Counted from the stretch's first letter, positions 34,391-43,472 are shown. The stretch is 64,000 nucleotides of DNA from Variovorax paradoxus NBRC 15149 (GCF_001591365.1 NZ_BCUT01000001.1:930001-994000), one strand, 5' to 3'. Notes: a model not told the origin generated them from the letters alone. Made by a program: numbers and translations.

Positions 34391-35206
34391 ATGCGAGACC
34401 AGGCGAGTGTGCAGGAGAGTCGGGGAATCAAATCGGTGGAGACGGCGGGACGCCTTCTGGAAGTTCTGAGCCGGCTTCGCAACTCGGTGGAACTTGGAAC
34501 CCTGTCATCCGCTGCAGGCATGTCAGCCAGCCTCGCGCATGCGTATCTAACCAGCTTTGCGCGCATGGGCCTTGTGAAACAGGATCCACTTACCAAGCAA
34601 TACAGCTTGGACCAGTTCGCGATTGATTTAGGGCTCAGCGAGCTGCGCAGTCTTGATCCCATCGAATTGGCACTGAATTCGATCGCTCAGCTGCGCTTGG
34701 AACTTGATCAGACAGTTGCATTGTCGGTATGGGGAAGCGCCGGCCCGACGGTGATCAGAGTCTTGCGCGGAGATGCGCCTTTGCACGCCACGCTCTACGA
34801 GGGCGCCACGCTCGCGCTGACGACTTCGGCCACAGGTCGTGCCTTCTGCGCATTTTTGCCCCAACAGGTCGTTCAGAAAGCACTCGACATCGAGCAAGCA
34901 AGGCGAGGCATGCCTCAAGACGACGCCTTCGTACACGCTGTGGAGGATGCTCAGCGTCACGGAATTGCCCGCATCTCCGATCAACCGGTACCCGGCCTTG
35001 TTTCCTTTAGCGCGCCAGTTTTCAATCATGCATCGACAATGGTTTGCGCAATCACCGTCACGGGCAGAGTGGGCAATATTGATGCCGATTGGGAGGGCTC
35101 AGTCCCCAGCGCGCTGCGCCGAGCAACGCGGACGCTCTCTGACCGGCTCGGCCTACCGAATCACGCGCCAAGCAGTGTTGAGCCACTCCCCTCTGTCCCA
35201 AGCTAG
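34391..35206 (+). CDS. IclR-family transcriptional regulator (first of a tandem pair)
   Basis: This is a 271-residue IclR-type regulator. The winged HTH is about residues 12-70 (TLSSAAGMSASLAHAYLTS) and the effector domain follows, with TVALSVWGSAGPTVIRV and SATGRAFCAFLP. A second IclR gene follows 4 bp after the stop, and the two share the same architecture and local motifs (TVALxVWGxxGPT, TATGR), suggesting duplication. They sit upstream of the phenolic-type operon and probably control it. The codon use is less GC-biased than in the flanks. Confidence 0.87.
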   Translation: MRDQASVQESRGIKSVETAGRLLEVLSRLRNSVELGTLSSAAGMSASLAHAYLTSFARMGLVKQDPLTKQYSLDQFAIDLGLSELRSLDPIELALNSIAQLRLELDQTVALSVWGSAGPTVIRVLRGDAPLHATLYEGATLALTTSATGRAFCAFLPQQVVQKALDIEQARRGMPQDDAFVHAVEDAQRHGIARISDQPVPGLVSFSAPVFNHASTMVCAITVTGRVGNIDADWEGSVPSALRRATRTLSDRLGLPNHAPSSVEPLPSVPS

Positions 35207-35210
35207 CACG

Positions 35211-35996
35211 ATGTCCGGTAGCACCATTTCCGAAGCAAGCGACGACCGCAAAGGCATTCAATCGATTGAGATTGGGGGACAGCTTTTGCGGGTTCTGAGT
35301 CGTCATGCAGGGCCGATGCTCTTGCGCGATGTTGCCCGAGAAGCCGGCATGGCTGCGGCCAAGGCACATCCTTACCTCGTCAGCTTCTGCAAGATCCGAT
35401 TGGTTGAGCAAGACCTTCGCACGGGGCGCTATCAACTCGGCGCGCTGGCATTGCGCCTGGGCTTGGCTGGACTAGCGCAATCGCCTGCGCTGCGTCGCGC
35501 AGAAGAAGCGCTGGGTCCATTCAAACAAAAAGTGCAGCACACGGTCGCACTCGCCGTTTGGGGACAGCTGGGGCCCACCATCGTTCAGATGAGCGCGGTC
35601 GATTTTCCGCTGGAAACCAATCTTCGCGTAGGAAGTGTGATGTCGATGGTCTCAACCGCAACGGGTCGCGTGTTCGCCACCTACATGCAGCCGAACGTGA
35701 CGGAGCGCCTCCTCGAGATTGAACTTCAACGTTTGGCACTGGCGAGCGCCGATGAGGAGCTGGCCAAGGCAAGCTTCATGAAAGAGATCGCCGAGATACG
35801 GGCGCGAGGGATGGCGCGCGCGATGGGAAATCCAATTCCTGGAATCAATGCCCTCGCCGCTCCCATCCTCAATGCGAACGGGCGTCTCGACTTGGTAGCC
35901 CTCGTCTTCGGGAGCGAAGAAAATTTCGATGCACGCTGGGGCGGCTCGATTGCGACCGCGCTGGCAGACTACTGCTCCTCGATTTCTCAAGACTGA
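35211..35996 (+). CDS. IclR-family transcriptional regulator (second of a tandem pair)
   Basis: This is a 261-residue IclR-type regulator. The HTH region is LRDVAREAGMAAAKAHPYLVS (about residues 40-60) and the effector domain has TVALAVWGQLGPTIVQM and VSTATGRVFATY. It is co-directional with the first IclR gene, with only 4 bp between the stop and this ATG. Two IclR proteins may respond to different ligands in a single pathway, which is speculation. A 510-bp gap follows before the MBL-fold gene. Confidence 0.87.
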   Translation: MSGSTISEASDDRKGIQSIEIGGQLLRVLSRHAGPMLLRDVAREAGMAAAKAHPYLVSFCKIRLVEQDLRTGRYQLGALALRLGLAGLAQSPALRRAEEALGPFKQKVQHTVALAVWGQLGPTIVQMSAVDFPLETNLRVGSVMSMVSTATGRVFATYMQPNVTERLLEIELQRLALASADEELAKASFMKEIAEIRARGMARAMGNPIPGINALAAPILNANGRLDLVALVFGSEENFDARWGGSIATALADYCSSISQD

Positions 35997-36506
35997 GCGC
36001 CAGCCCAACCAGCCCCAGCCTGTCCCCCGTTTCTGACCGCGGCGGAGCATTCTGCTGAGAATCGCTCCTCGAATGCTCGCCGCGTCTCGTCAGTTGATCG
36101 ATCGAGCTTTCCAAAGCGCCCTTGGAGAGGTCGCATGCCGTTGACCGGCCTCACTGACTTGAGGTCTCTGGGCGGCGCGCGCTGCGTTGTCGACCAAGAC
36201 TTGCAGCTGGCGAGTACCGCCTCCTCGTGGTGAACAGGCCAGGCCTGCCCGTGTCTTCCTGACTTGCCCTTCGATACGTTCTGGGCACGTATCGCCTTGA
36301 ACTGCAAGGCGCCAGTTCACAAAACCAGAACGATTTTCCTCCGCACGTCAGAGAGGTGGTCGGCACAACTCCGCGGGTGGTCCCGCCTACTGGCTAGGGA
36401 AAACACCATCTTCACCCATAGCGAATGCATTTGCCATCGTAGAACCAACAATCGACAATGCAGACGCGTTTGACCTACACGAATGTCTGACCTGGAGACC
36501 CCCTAC
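35997..36506. other. Gene-free gap upstream of catabolic operon, with dyads
   Basis: There is no convincing gene in this 510-bp stretch. It contains a perfect stem-loop CGATACGT-N7-ACGTATCG (36272-36294) and a near-palindrome GCGAATGCATTTGC (36421-36434). These are plausible regulator sites for the IclR pair, in front of the MBL/FAD-monooxygenase operon. Neither is verified. Weak open frames on the minus strand are not supported by any motif I recognise. Confidence 0.45.
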
Positions 36507-37466
36507 ATGGCCACCCCCAAGCAATTTGCCTCCCACGCCGATCTCAAGGAGAAGGAGGTCACATTCACACGGCTTTCGGAACACGCCTACGCGTACACCG
36601 CCGAGGGCGACCCGAACACAGGCATCGTCGTGGGCGATGACGCCGTGCTGGTTGCCGACACGCAAGCCACACCGGCAATGGCCCAGGACGTGGTACGCCG
36701 CATCCGCGAGGTCACCGACAAACCGATCAGGTACGTCGTGCTGACCCACTACCACGCCGTGCGCGTGCTCGGCGCCAGCGGTTTCAATCCGCAAGAGGTC
36801 ATTTCGAGCCAGGACACCCGTGACCTGATCGTTGAACGTGGCGAACAGGACAAGGCGAGCGAGATCGGCCGTTTCCCACGACTTTTCCGCAATGTGGAAA
36901 GCACTCCTCCCGGCCTCACATGGCCGACCATGACGTTCAACAAGAAGATGACGTTATGGCTCGGGAAGGTGGAGGTCCAACTGCTGCAGTTGGGCCGCGG
37001 CCACACCAAGGGCGACACCGTGGTTTGGCTACCGCGGGACCGCGTGCTCCTTAGCGGCGACTTGGTCGAATTCGACGCCACACCGTATGCCGGTGACGCC
37101 TACTTCAAAGACTGGCCACAGACGCTTGAGAACGTCGCGGCGCTAAAGCCGACCGCTTTGATTCCTGGTCGAGGCCCCGCCCTTGTTGGTGAGGAGCAGG
37201 TCGCCGCCGGCCTCCAGGCCACTGCTGGGTTCATAGCCGATGTGCGTGGAAGCGTTGAAGCGGGCGTAGCAGCCGGCAAAGACCTCAAGACGGTCTACAC
37301 GGAAACCTTCGCCAAGCTGAAGCCCAAGTATGGCCACTGGGTCATCTTCGACCATTGCATGCCCTTCGACGTGACACGCTGCTACGACGAGCTCACACGG
37401 CATCCGGATCCGCGCATCTGGACGGCCGAGCGCGATATCGAGATGTGGGAAGCACTCGAAGGCTGA
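36507..37466 (+). CDS. MBL-fold hydrolase-like protein with an altered metal site
   Basis: This is a 319-residue protein of the metallo-beta-lactamase fold. The first metal motif reads THYHAVRV (H81, H83). The usual Asp and His of HxHxDH are V85 and R86. H166 (GRGHTKGD) and the bridging D185 (LSGD) are present. The final His of PGHG is replaced by R222 (PGRG). So ligands of one metal are retained and those of the second are lost. The start at 36507 has GGAG spaced 7 bases; an ATG at 36483 has no comparable site. It heads the operon with the FAD monooxygenase, and its role is unknown. Confidence 0.85.
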   Translation: MATPKQFASHADLKEKEVTFTRLSEHAYAYTAEGDPNTGIVVGDDAVLVADTQATPAMAQDVVRRIREVTDKPIRYVVLTHYHAVRVLGASGFNPQEVISSQDTRDLIVERGEQDKASEIGRFPRLFRNVESTPPGLTWPTMTFNKKMTLWLGKVEVQLLQLGRGHTKGDTVVWLPRDRVLLSGDLVEFDATPYAGDAYFKDWPQTLENVAALKPTALIPGRGPALVGEEQVAAGLQATAGFIADVRGSVEAGVAAGKDLKTVYTETFAKLKPKYGHWVIFDHCMPFDVTRCYDELTRHPDPRIWTAERDIEMWEALEG

Positions 37467-37560
37467 ACGCCCCATTCGTTCGCTTCGGTTCACGCCTTCA
37501 CAGATCGCAGTGCCGACCGAGCACCGGCGACCCTCAGGGTCGCCTCACCAGGAGCCATAG

Positions 37561-39261
37561 ATGCAATTCAAAGAACTCGCCGCTGGCGGGCGGGACGAGC
37601 TCGACTATCAGAAGCTCGCATTCGACTACACACGGCATCCGGACCAGGACGTCTCGCACCCCGTGCGGCGACCCGTCGTTGTGGTGGGAGCGGGTCCCGT
37701 CGGCCTTGCGCTTGCTATCGACCTCGCACAGCGCGAGATCCCGGTCGTGCTTCTGGACAACGACAACACGCTGTCCACCGGCTCGCGCGCCATCTGCTTC
37801 GCCAAGCGAACGCTTGAAATATTCGACCGATTGGGCTGCGGCGACCGAATGGTCGACAAGGGGGTATCTTGGAACGTCGGCAAGGTGTTCTTCAAGGAAG
37901 AAGAGGTCTACAGCTTCGACCTGCTGCCCGAAACCGGCTATAGCCGCCCTGCCTTCGTCAACCTGCAGCAGTACTACGTCGAGGGTTACCTTGCGCAGCG
38001 CGCCGCGCAGTTGCCTCTGATCGACCTGCGCTGGAAGAACAACGTCACCGGTGTCGCGCAACACCACGACCACGTCGTGCTAACGGTCGAAACGCCCGAT
38101 GGTTCTTATGAATTGGAGGCCGACTACGTCGCCGCCTGCGATGGCGGGCGCTCGGCAGTTCGCAAGCTGATCGGCCAGGAGAGCAAGGGGCGCACGTTCC
38201 GCGACCGCTTCCTGATTGCCGACGTCAAGATGAAGCACGAGGCGCCGACCGAGCGCTGGTTCTGGTTCGATCCGGTGTTTCATCCGAACCAGAGCGTGCT
38301 GCTGCATCGGCAACCTGACGACGTATGGCGCATTGACTTCCAGCTTGGTTGGGACGCCGACCCGGAGGAGGAAAAGAAGCCAGAGAACATCATCCCGCGT
38401 GTGAAGGCACTGCTGGAGCACTCGACGATGAAAGACGCCGAGTTCGAACTCGAATGGGCCAGCGTATATACCTTCTCTTGCCTGCGGATGGAACACTTCC
38501 GTCACGGCCGCGTGATCTTCGCAGGCGACTCCGCGCATGGCGTATCTCCCTTCGGGGCGCGCGGCGCGAACTCCGGCGTGCAGGATGCCGAGAACCTGGC
38601 GTGGAAGCTCGCAGCCGTTGTTACAAAGATGGCGCCCGATGCTCTGCTCGATACCTATGCCGATGAGCGCGAATACGCTGCCGACGAAAACATTCGCAAC
38701 TCAACGCGTGCCACCGACTTCATCACGCCCAAGAGCGACATCAGCCGGCTCTTCCGCGACGCGGTGCTCGAGCTGTCCAAGTCCCAGCCGTTTGCTCGCA
38801 CGCTCGTCAACAGTGGCCGGCTGTCGGTGCCGGCGACCTTTCATGGCTCGGCTCTCAATACTGCGGACGCCGAGAGCTTTTTGGGTTGCATGGTGCCCGG
38901 AGCGGCGGCAGCAGACGCGCCCATCATCCGGGCCGACGGCAGCAATGGCTGGTTGCTGCGCGAACTTGCCCAAGGGTTCACGATTCTGCTGGCCGCGGGC
39001 CCAGCGGCCAACTCGTTGACGCGCCGTATTCAGGATCTCGACTTGAAGGGCATGTCGCTGAAGGTGTTGCGTATCGCGACCGGATCAGGCATCGGCGAGG
39101 CTGACCTCACCGACGCGGACGGCCTGCTGACCCAGCGATATGACCTGCGCCCCGACACTGCCTACCTGCTGCGCCCCGACCAGCATGTCTGCGCACGCTG
39201 GCGCCAGCCGAGCGCTGATCAGATTCATCAGGCTCTGATGCGCGCTCTGGCCATCAATTGA
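37561..39261 (+). CDS. FAD-dependent aromatic monooxygenase (MhpA-like)
   Basis: This is a 566-residue flavoprotein hydroxylase of the phenol hydroxylase/MhpA type. FAD motifs are VVVVGAGPVGLALAIDL (GxGxxG, near residue 38), ACDGGRSAVRK (DG motif) and VIFAGDSAHGVSPFGARGAN (GD motif). A C-terminal thioredoxin-like domain, as found in this family, begins at about residue 470. It probably hydroxylates an aromatic or phenolic acid with NAD(P)H and O2. The DUF2783 gene, a Bug receptor and an esterase follow in the same direction with short gaps. Confidence 0.9.
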   Translation: MQFKELAAGGRDELDYQKLAFDYTRHPDQDVSHPVRRPVVVVGAGPVGLALAIDLAQREIPVVLLDNDNTLSTGSRAICFAKRTLEIFDRLGCGDRMVDKGVSWNVGKVFFKEEEVYSFDLLPETGYSRPAFVNLQQYYVEGYLAQRAAQLPLIDLRWKNNVTGVAQHHDHVVLTVETPDGSYELEADYVAACDGGRSAVRKLIGQESKGRTFRDRFLIADVKMKHEAPTERWFWFDPVFHPNQSVLLHRQPDDVWRIDFQLGWDADPEEEKKPENIIPRVKALLEHSTMKDAEFELEWASVYTFSCLRMEHFRHGRVIFAGDSAHGVSPFGARGANSGVQDAENLAWKLAAVVTKMAPDALLDTYADEREYAADENIRNSTRATDFITPKSDISRLFRDAVLELSKSQPFARTLVNSGRLSVPATFHGSALNTADAESFLGCMVPGAAAADAPIIRADGSNGWLLRELAQGFTILLAAGPAANSLTRRIQDLDLKGMSLKVLRIATGSGIGEADLTDADGLLTQRYDLRPDTAYLLRPDQHVCARWRQPSADQIHQALMRALAIN

Positions 39262-39271
39262 AGAAGACCTC

Positions 39272-39469
39272 ATGGAACTGATTACTTCGCCGCACCTTGA
39301 AGCGCCAGATGATTTCTACGAAGCGCTGATCGAAGCGCATCAGGGACTCTCGACCGAAGAAAGCCACGCATTCAATGCGCGCTTGCTGCTCGTCCTTGCA
39401 AATCACATCGGGTCGCCAAGCGTTCTGCGCCAAGCATTCGCGGCAGCCCGTCCCGCCAGATCCCCTTGA
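39272..39469 (+). CDS. DUF2783 protein
   Basis: This 65-residue protein (MELITSPHLEAPDDFYEALI) matches the DUF2783 family in size and in the central LSTEESHAFNARLLLVLANH segment. DUF2783 genes are found next to FAD monooxygenases, which agrees with this position, 10 bp after one. The function is unknown. A small helical subunit or chaperone for the monooxygenase is possible but unproven. Confidence 0.75.
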   Translation: MELITSPHLEAPDDFYEALIEAHQGLSTEESHAFNARLLLVLANHIGSPSVLRQAFAAARPARSP

Positions 39470-39492
39470 ACACAACCAACGGAGACTTTTCC

Positions 39493-40449
39493 ATGATTCG
39501 ATCGATCCTAACGAGCCTTGCGCTCGCAGCAACCGCTCATCTGGCATTCGCGCAGGACAGCAAGCCCATCGAGTGGGTGGTCGGCTACGCGGCTGGCGGC
39601 GGATCCGACTCCGTGGCACGCGCCACAGCCGAGACGATGGGGAAAATCCTCTCGCGGCCGGTCGTGATCAACAACAAGCCTGGCGCGGCAACCAATATTG
39701 CTGCCGACTACGCGGCCCGCTCGAAAGACTACGGCAGCATCATGCTGACCGCCGACTTTGCCACCCTTGCGGCCAACCCGTTCCTGTTCTCCAAGCTCAG
39801 CTACAACGCAGAACACGACCTCTCGCCGGTTGGCATGTTGGCGCGCTTTCCGCTTGTGCTGGTGGTCGGGCCGCAAGTGCCGGCGAAGAACTTCAAGGAG
39901 TTCATCGCCTGGGCTAAAGCGCAACCCGGCGGCGTCAACTACGCATCGGCCGGCGCAGGCAGTCCTCATCACCTGGCGGCCGAACTGCTGCGTGAGAAAA
40001 CCGGGATCGCGATGACGCATGTTGCCTACCGCGGCGCGGCGCCCGCGATGCAGGACATCCTGGGCGGTCAGGTCCCCTTCATGATGGTCGACACGGCGAG
40101 CGGCAATCAGTTCGTGCTGGCCGGCAAGGTCAAGGCCATCGGTGTCGCGAGCTCAAAGCGCATTGCCACGCTGCCGGACGTTCCGACGCTGTCCGAGCAG
40201 GGGCTGTCCGATTTCGAAGCTTACGCATGGCAAGGACTCTCCGTACCGAGCGGGACTCCGCCGGAAACCGTGGCAAAGCTCAACAAGGCGCTGGTCGAGG
40301 CCTTGAACTCGAAGCCTGTGAAAGAACGCTTTCTTGGGCTTGGCGTCGAGGGGCTGCCCGGGACACCGTCCGACATGGCGAAGTACGTGAAAGACGAGCG
40401 CGAGCGCTGGGGTCGCCTCATCAAGGCCAACAACATCAGGATCGATTAA
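39493..40449 (+). CDS. Bug-family (TctC) solute-binding receptor
   Basis: This is a 318-residue periplasmic receptor with a signal peptide (MIRSILTSLALAATAHLAFAQ) and the family motifs WVVGYAAGGGSDS and VVINNKPGAA. The start at 39493 has GGAGA 7 bases upstream. An upstream TTG gives a longer frame but is unlikely. In this operon it is likely to bring in a phenolic acid or related organic acid for the monooxygenase. No TctA/TctB is near. It sits between DUF2783 and the esterase gene. Confidence 0.91.
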   Translation: MIRSILTSLALAATAHLAFAQDSKPIEWVVGYAAGGGSDSVARATAETMGKILSRPVVINNKPGAATNIAADYAARSKDYGSIMLTADFATLAANPFLFSKLSYNAEHDLSPVGMLARFPLVLVVGPQVPAKNFKEFIAWAKAQPGGVNYASAGAGSPHHLAAELLREKTGIAMTHVAYRGAAPAMQDILGGQVPFMMVDTASGNQFVLAGKVKAIGVASSKRIATLPDVPTLSEQGLSDFEAYAWQGLSVPSGTPPETVAKLNKALVEALNSKPVKERFLGLGVEGLPGTPSDMAKYVKDERERWGRLIKANNIRID

Positions 40450-40520
40450 GAGACCAGTCACAAGGTCCGCAACTCGACGACGCAGAGAGCCGTCACTTCT
40501 TTAACTTCAGGAGACAAGCA

Positions 40521-42197
40521 ATGATCGGATTCCCTCGAAAACTTCTTTCAACAAGGTTGTGCACGGCTGTCGCGCTGTCCGTGACTCTCATACTGGCAGC
40601 TTGTGGCGGTGGCAGCAATAGCGGTGTTGGCCTACCCTTCGTGTTTCCAGTCGGCACCGGCGGCGGCAATGGCAGCAATGGTGGCGGTGGGAACACCGGC
40701 ACAGATCCCAACGCCCTGCCGAGCGTTGATGCTCTCAAGGCGACCTGCACTTCGATAGTCGGAAAGACATTCGCTTCGGCAACCGTGACTGCGGCCAACC
40801 GCATCGAGGGTGATGCCTCTCTCGGCACGACCGGCATGTGCCAGGTACTGGCGACCCGCGCCCCCTATCTTGATATAGAGGTCGTGGTCCCAGATAACTG
40901 GAGTGGGCGCTACTATCAGCAAGGCGGCGGAGGATTTGACGGGCAAATTCGCTCAGCCTTCACCAAGAACAGTTCGGGAGCAATTACTGCAGTCACGTAC
41001 GCTGTCACAGCGCAGGCTGCTGTTTACGCGTCGTCCAACGGTGGCAATCGCGCTGGGGTTACTGGACAGGCTGCGCCTGCGGTCTTCTTTGACGGGACAG
41101 AAGCTGGAAAGCAGTCCATGGATGACTACTCGTATGCCTCGCTCGGCACCACGTTGTACTTCGCCAAAGGGGTGATTAAGGAGTTTTTCAAGCAGGATGC
41201 GAAGTATCGGTACTTCGTTGGATGCTCGAACGGAGGCCGCAACGCTGCGATTGCAATTCAACGTTGGCCTGAAGAATTCGATGGGGCCGTATCCGGTTGC
41301 TACGGTTTCAGCATGCCTGGGCAGACGGTCGCGTGGACGAGCATGGCAGGTCTTGCTGGAACCCCTGTAATGCCGAGCGGCGCTCAGTGGAGCGCCGTAT
41401 ACAAAGCAGCAGTGGCCTCCTGTGACGCGGCAGATAACTTGGCCGACGGGGTGATCTCGAATCCTTCGAGGTGCACCTTTGACCCGTCCACTCAGGTCTG
41501 CGGGCAGCCTTTGGCAAGTACTGACCCAGCGGTCTGCTTGACGCCGACACAGCTTCCGACAGTTCAAAAGCTCTTCGCGGGAGGCTGGACGGATGCAACG
41601 GGTAATACGATTTACTCTCCCTATGGCTGGGCAAGTGCAAATCCCGCGTCGTTCGGCGGTCTCGGGGGTGGGTACGTCGCCATGGCAACAGGCGACGCGG
41701 CGTGGTTGACTGCAGCAAAACAGGCGACCTTTGACGTCAATGTGGACTACGGCCCAGTCGTGGCCGGCCTCCAGTCCGTCGGCGCGGACGTAGACAAGAT
41801 TGCCATCGCAAAATTCATCGCGAGCGGAAAGAAGTTTCTCACCTACCACGATGGCGCTGACGGGCTCTTGTCGATCAACGAGCACACTCGAAACGTGAAC
41901 ACCGTGTACTCCATCGCCAAAGGCATGGGGCTGGCTGATCCGTCGACCTCCAGCCGGTACTTCGTCATTCCTGGCACCGGTCACGGAGGGTCGCAAGCCC
42001 TGACTCAAGTCAGATGGGACGATGCGATTGTGAAGTGGGTGGAGGCCGGCTCTGCACCGACGCAACTCACCTTCAACAGCAAGACCAGCACCGGCGCGGC
42101 GAAATCCATCCCCGTTTGCCAGTATCCGCAGTACCCGCGTTACGTCTCTGGTGGCGATGTCAACAGCGCTGCTAGCTATACCTGCACTGCTCCGTAG
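40521..42197 (+). CDS. Tannase/feruloyl-esterase family lipoprotein
   Basis: This is a 558-residue lipoprotein of the tannase family. The signal ends in a lipobox LAAC (C28), followed by a Gly/Ser-rich linker (29-60), then the catalytic domain with the nucleophile in GCSNGGR (S236). The Asp/His partners are likely the Asp in HDGADGL and the His in GTGHGGSQ. Members cleave ester bonds of gallic, ferulic or other hydroxycinnamic/phthalate esters. Anchored on the outer or inner membrane, it would release phenolic acids outside the cytoplasm. It has an AGGAG ribosome site and ends the operon. Confidence 0.88.
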   Translation: MIGFPRKLLSTRLCTAVALSVTLILAACGGGSNSGVGLPFVFPVGTGGGNGSNGGGGNTGTDPNALPSVDALKATCTSIVGKTFASATVTAANRIEGDASLGTTGMCQVLATRAPYLDIEVVVPDNWSGRYYQQGGGGFDGQIRSAFTKNSSGAITAVTYAVTAQAAVYASSNGGNRAGVTGQAAPAVFFDGTEAGKQSMDDYSYASLGTTLYFAKGVIKEFFKQDAKYRYFVGCSNGGRNAAIAIQRWPEEFDGAVSGCYGFSMPGQTVAWTSMAGLAGTPVMPSGAQWSAVYKAAVASCDAADNLADGVISNPSRCTFDPSTQVCGQPLASTDPAVCLTPTQLPTVQKLFAGGWTDATGNTIYSPYGWASANPASFGGLGGGYVAMATGDAAWLTAAKQATFDVNVDYGPVVAGLQSVGADVDKIAIAKFIASGKKFLTYHDGADGLLSINEHTRNVNTVYSIAKGMGLADPSTSSRYFVIPGTGHGGSQALTQVRWDDAIVKWVEAGSAPTQLTFNSKTSTGAAKSIPVCQYPQYPRYVSGGDVNSAASYTCTAP

Positions 42198-42215
42198 CGC
42201 GCGTTCCTGAGTGGA

Positions 42216-42256
42216 CGGACCAAACGAGCGCCTAGTCCGAGGCGCCGTGCGGTCCG
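42216..42256. terminator. Candidate stem-loop after the esterase operon
   Basis: CGGACC (42216-42221) pairs with GGTCCG (42251-42256), with an inner GCGCC/GGCGC stem. It begins 19 bp after the esterase stop and would form a long interrupted hairpin. There is no U-run, so a rho-independent terminator is only a candidate. Confidence 0.4.
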
Positions 42257-42393
42257 ACAATTAACCAGGTCTTCGGTGGCGACGGCGCGCGAGTGACAAC
42301 GCTCGGCGTCCTCTGCGGTGATGCGGGGACGCCCTTGTGTTTTTATAAGTCCGGCGCAGTCACTGTGGAAACGCCAGCGGCGTCATTGGCGCG

Positions 42394-42684
42394 GCTTTCA
42401 CTATCGACGATGCACGCGCGCAGCGCGCCGCATTTCGTGAAGCGGCTGAGCGCGCCGGGCGGGACCCGGACGACACCAGATTCTTTGCCGGACCGATGAC
42501 GACGATCGCAAGCGATAGGCGGGAAGGTCTTGATCGCCGGATCACGTTGAGTGGTCGAACATTTCCCCAGCGCGCCACCTATCTCGGCCAGATGCTTGGC
42601 CTGCGCCTCGATCCTACGAAGCTAGACAAGCCACTATCGCCGGAGCAATTGTTCAAGACGCGACCATCGTTGGGCGACCCGGCA
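42394..42684 (+). pseudogene. Remnant of a flavin-dependent monooxygenase (NtaA/SnaA-like)
   Basis: The translated segment FTIDDARAQRAAFREAAERA (from 42394) through DDTRFFAGPMTTIASDRREG and RTFPQRATYLGQMLGLRLD resembles the C-terminal part of LLM-class NtaA/SnaA/DszA monooxygenases. It begins abruptly and decays after SLGDPA near 42684. The rest of the gene (the long N-terminal barrel and the extreme C-terminus) is absent. It is therefore a truncated gene remnant, an internal fragment and not a functional enzyme. It marks the start of a decay zone. Confidence 0.65.
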
Positions 42685-42817
42685 TGCATCCCTGTTGATC
42701 GAACCCTCGTGTTTGCGGATTCGAGGCTGGAATCGATCGCCGACAGGACGACCCCCGTGGACTTCTGCCGCCTACCTGAGGCCAACGACTCTGTCGACTG
42801 CATCCTCAGACGGGCCA

Positions 42818-42949
42818 ATGACAACCCGGCCAGAAAAGGGGCGACTCCTGAAGAGAGGCTCGATCGTGGCCGTCGCCATCATCGCGGCGTCCAGTTCCAC
42901 TCTCAGTGCGCAAGCCGCTAAAGTCCAACTTGCCATGCATCTAAAGTGA
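42818..42949 (+). other. Possible truncated signal-peptide ORF
   Basis: This 43-codon ORF begins MTTRPEKGRLLKRGSIVAVA and continues through a hydrophobic, alanine-rich core to SAQAAKVQLAMHLK and a stop. It looks like the signal-peptide start of a secreted protein, with nothing after it. Whether it is a decayed gene or chance is uncertain. The rest of the gap between 42685 and 42997 shows nothing I recognise. Confidence 0.3.
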
Positions 42950-42997
42950 CGTGGCTGAGTTCTGCTCGTCCAAGTGACCTCCGTTAGTACCATGCAA

Positions 42998-43386
42998 ACG
43001 ATCTGCGTTTGCGTCGGCGACTGTCAAGGCTGTCATGTTCACGATGCGCCGAACTGTTGCGCTGGCCGTGAGAATATGCACAGGTTTGGCGGCTCCGAGC
43101 AGCACCGGGCCGATCGCGATATTGCCGCCGGCCGCGGTCTTGAGCAGGTTGTAGGAAATATTGGCCGCGTCGATGCTCGGAAAAACCAGCAGGTTGGCGT
43201 CGCCCGCCAGCGCGCTGTGCGGCATGACGATGGCGCGCTGCCTGCTGTCGAGCGCCACGTCGCCGTGCATTTCGCCGTGCTTTCGCAGCCGCCGGGGCGC
43301 TTGCCGATCACCTGGTCGATGTAGTGCAGGTGGATCAGCGTGGTGCCCCAGGTGCCGCAGATCATGCCGAAGACGGCCGCTAGGGT
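42998..43386 (-). pseudogene. Decayed maeB-type malic enzyme C-terminus with internal deletion
   Basis: On the minus strand, FGMICGTWGTTLIHLHYIDQ (around 43386-43300) and, in another frame, GEMHGDVALDSRQRAI, ANLLVFPSIDAANISYNLLK and VHILTASATVRRIVNMTALT match widely separated parts of the C-terminal phosphotransacetylase-like domain of NADP-malic enzyme (MaeB). The two parts join at about 43281-43296 with a frame change and a missing stretch of the domain between them. Nothing of the N-terminal malic domain is present. This is an unexpressed remnant. Confidence 0.7.
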
Positions 43387-43472
43387 TAAAAAAAAGCGGC
43401 GCCGGCCGCGCTGAACCTTTGAAAGTCAGCAGAAGAACGCCGACGACCACCAGATGAAGCTCGCCTGAGGGC

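Noticed and set aside
36090-36320. Minus-strand open frame in the IclR-MBL gap
   Set aside because: No recognisable motif, no ribosome site and shadow-like composition.
36483-36506. Longer start for the MBL-fold gene
   Set aside because: The ATG at 36483 has no ribosome site, while 36507 is preceded by GGAG at 7 bases.
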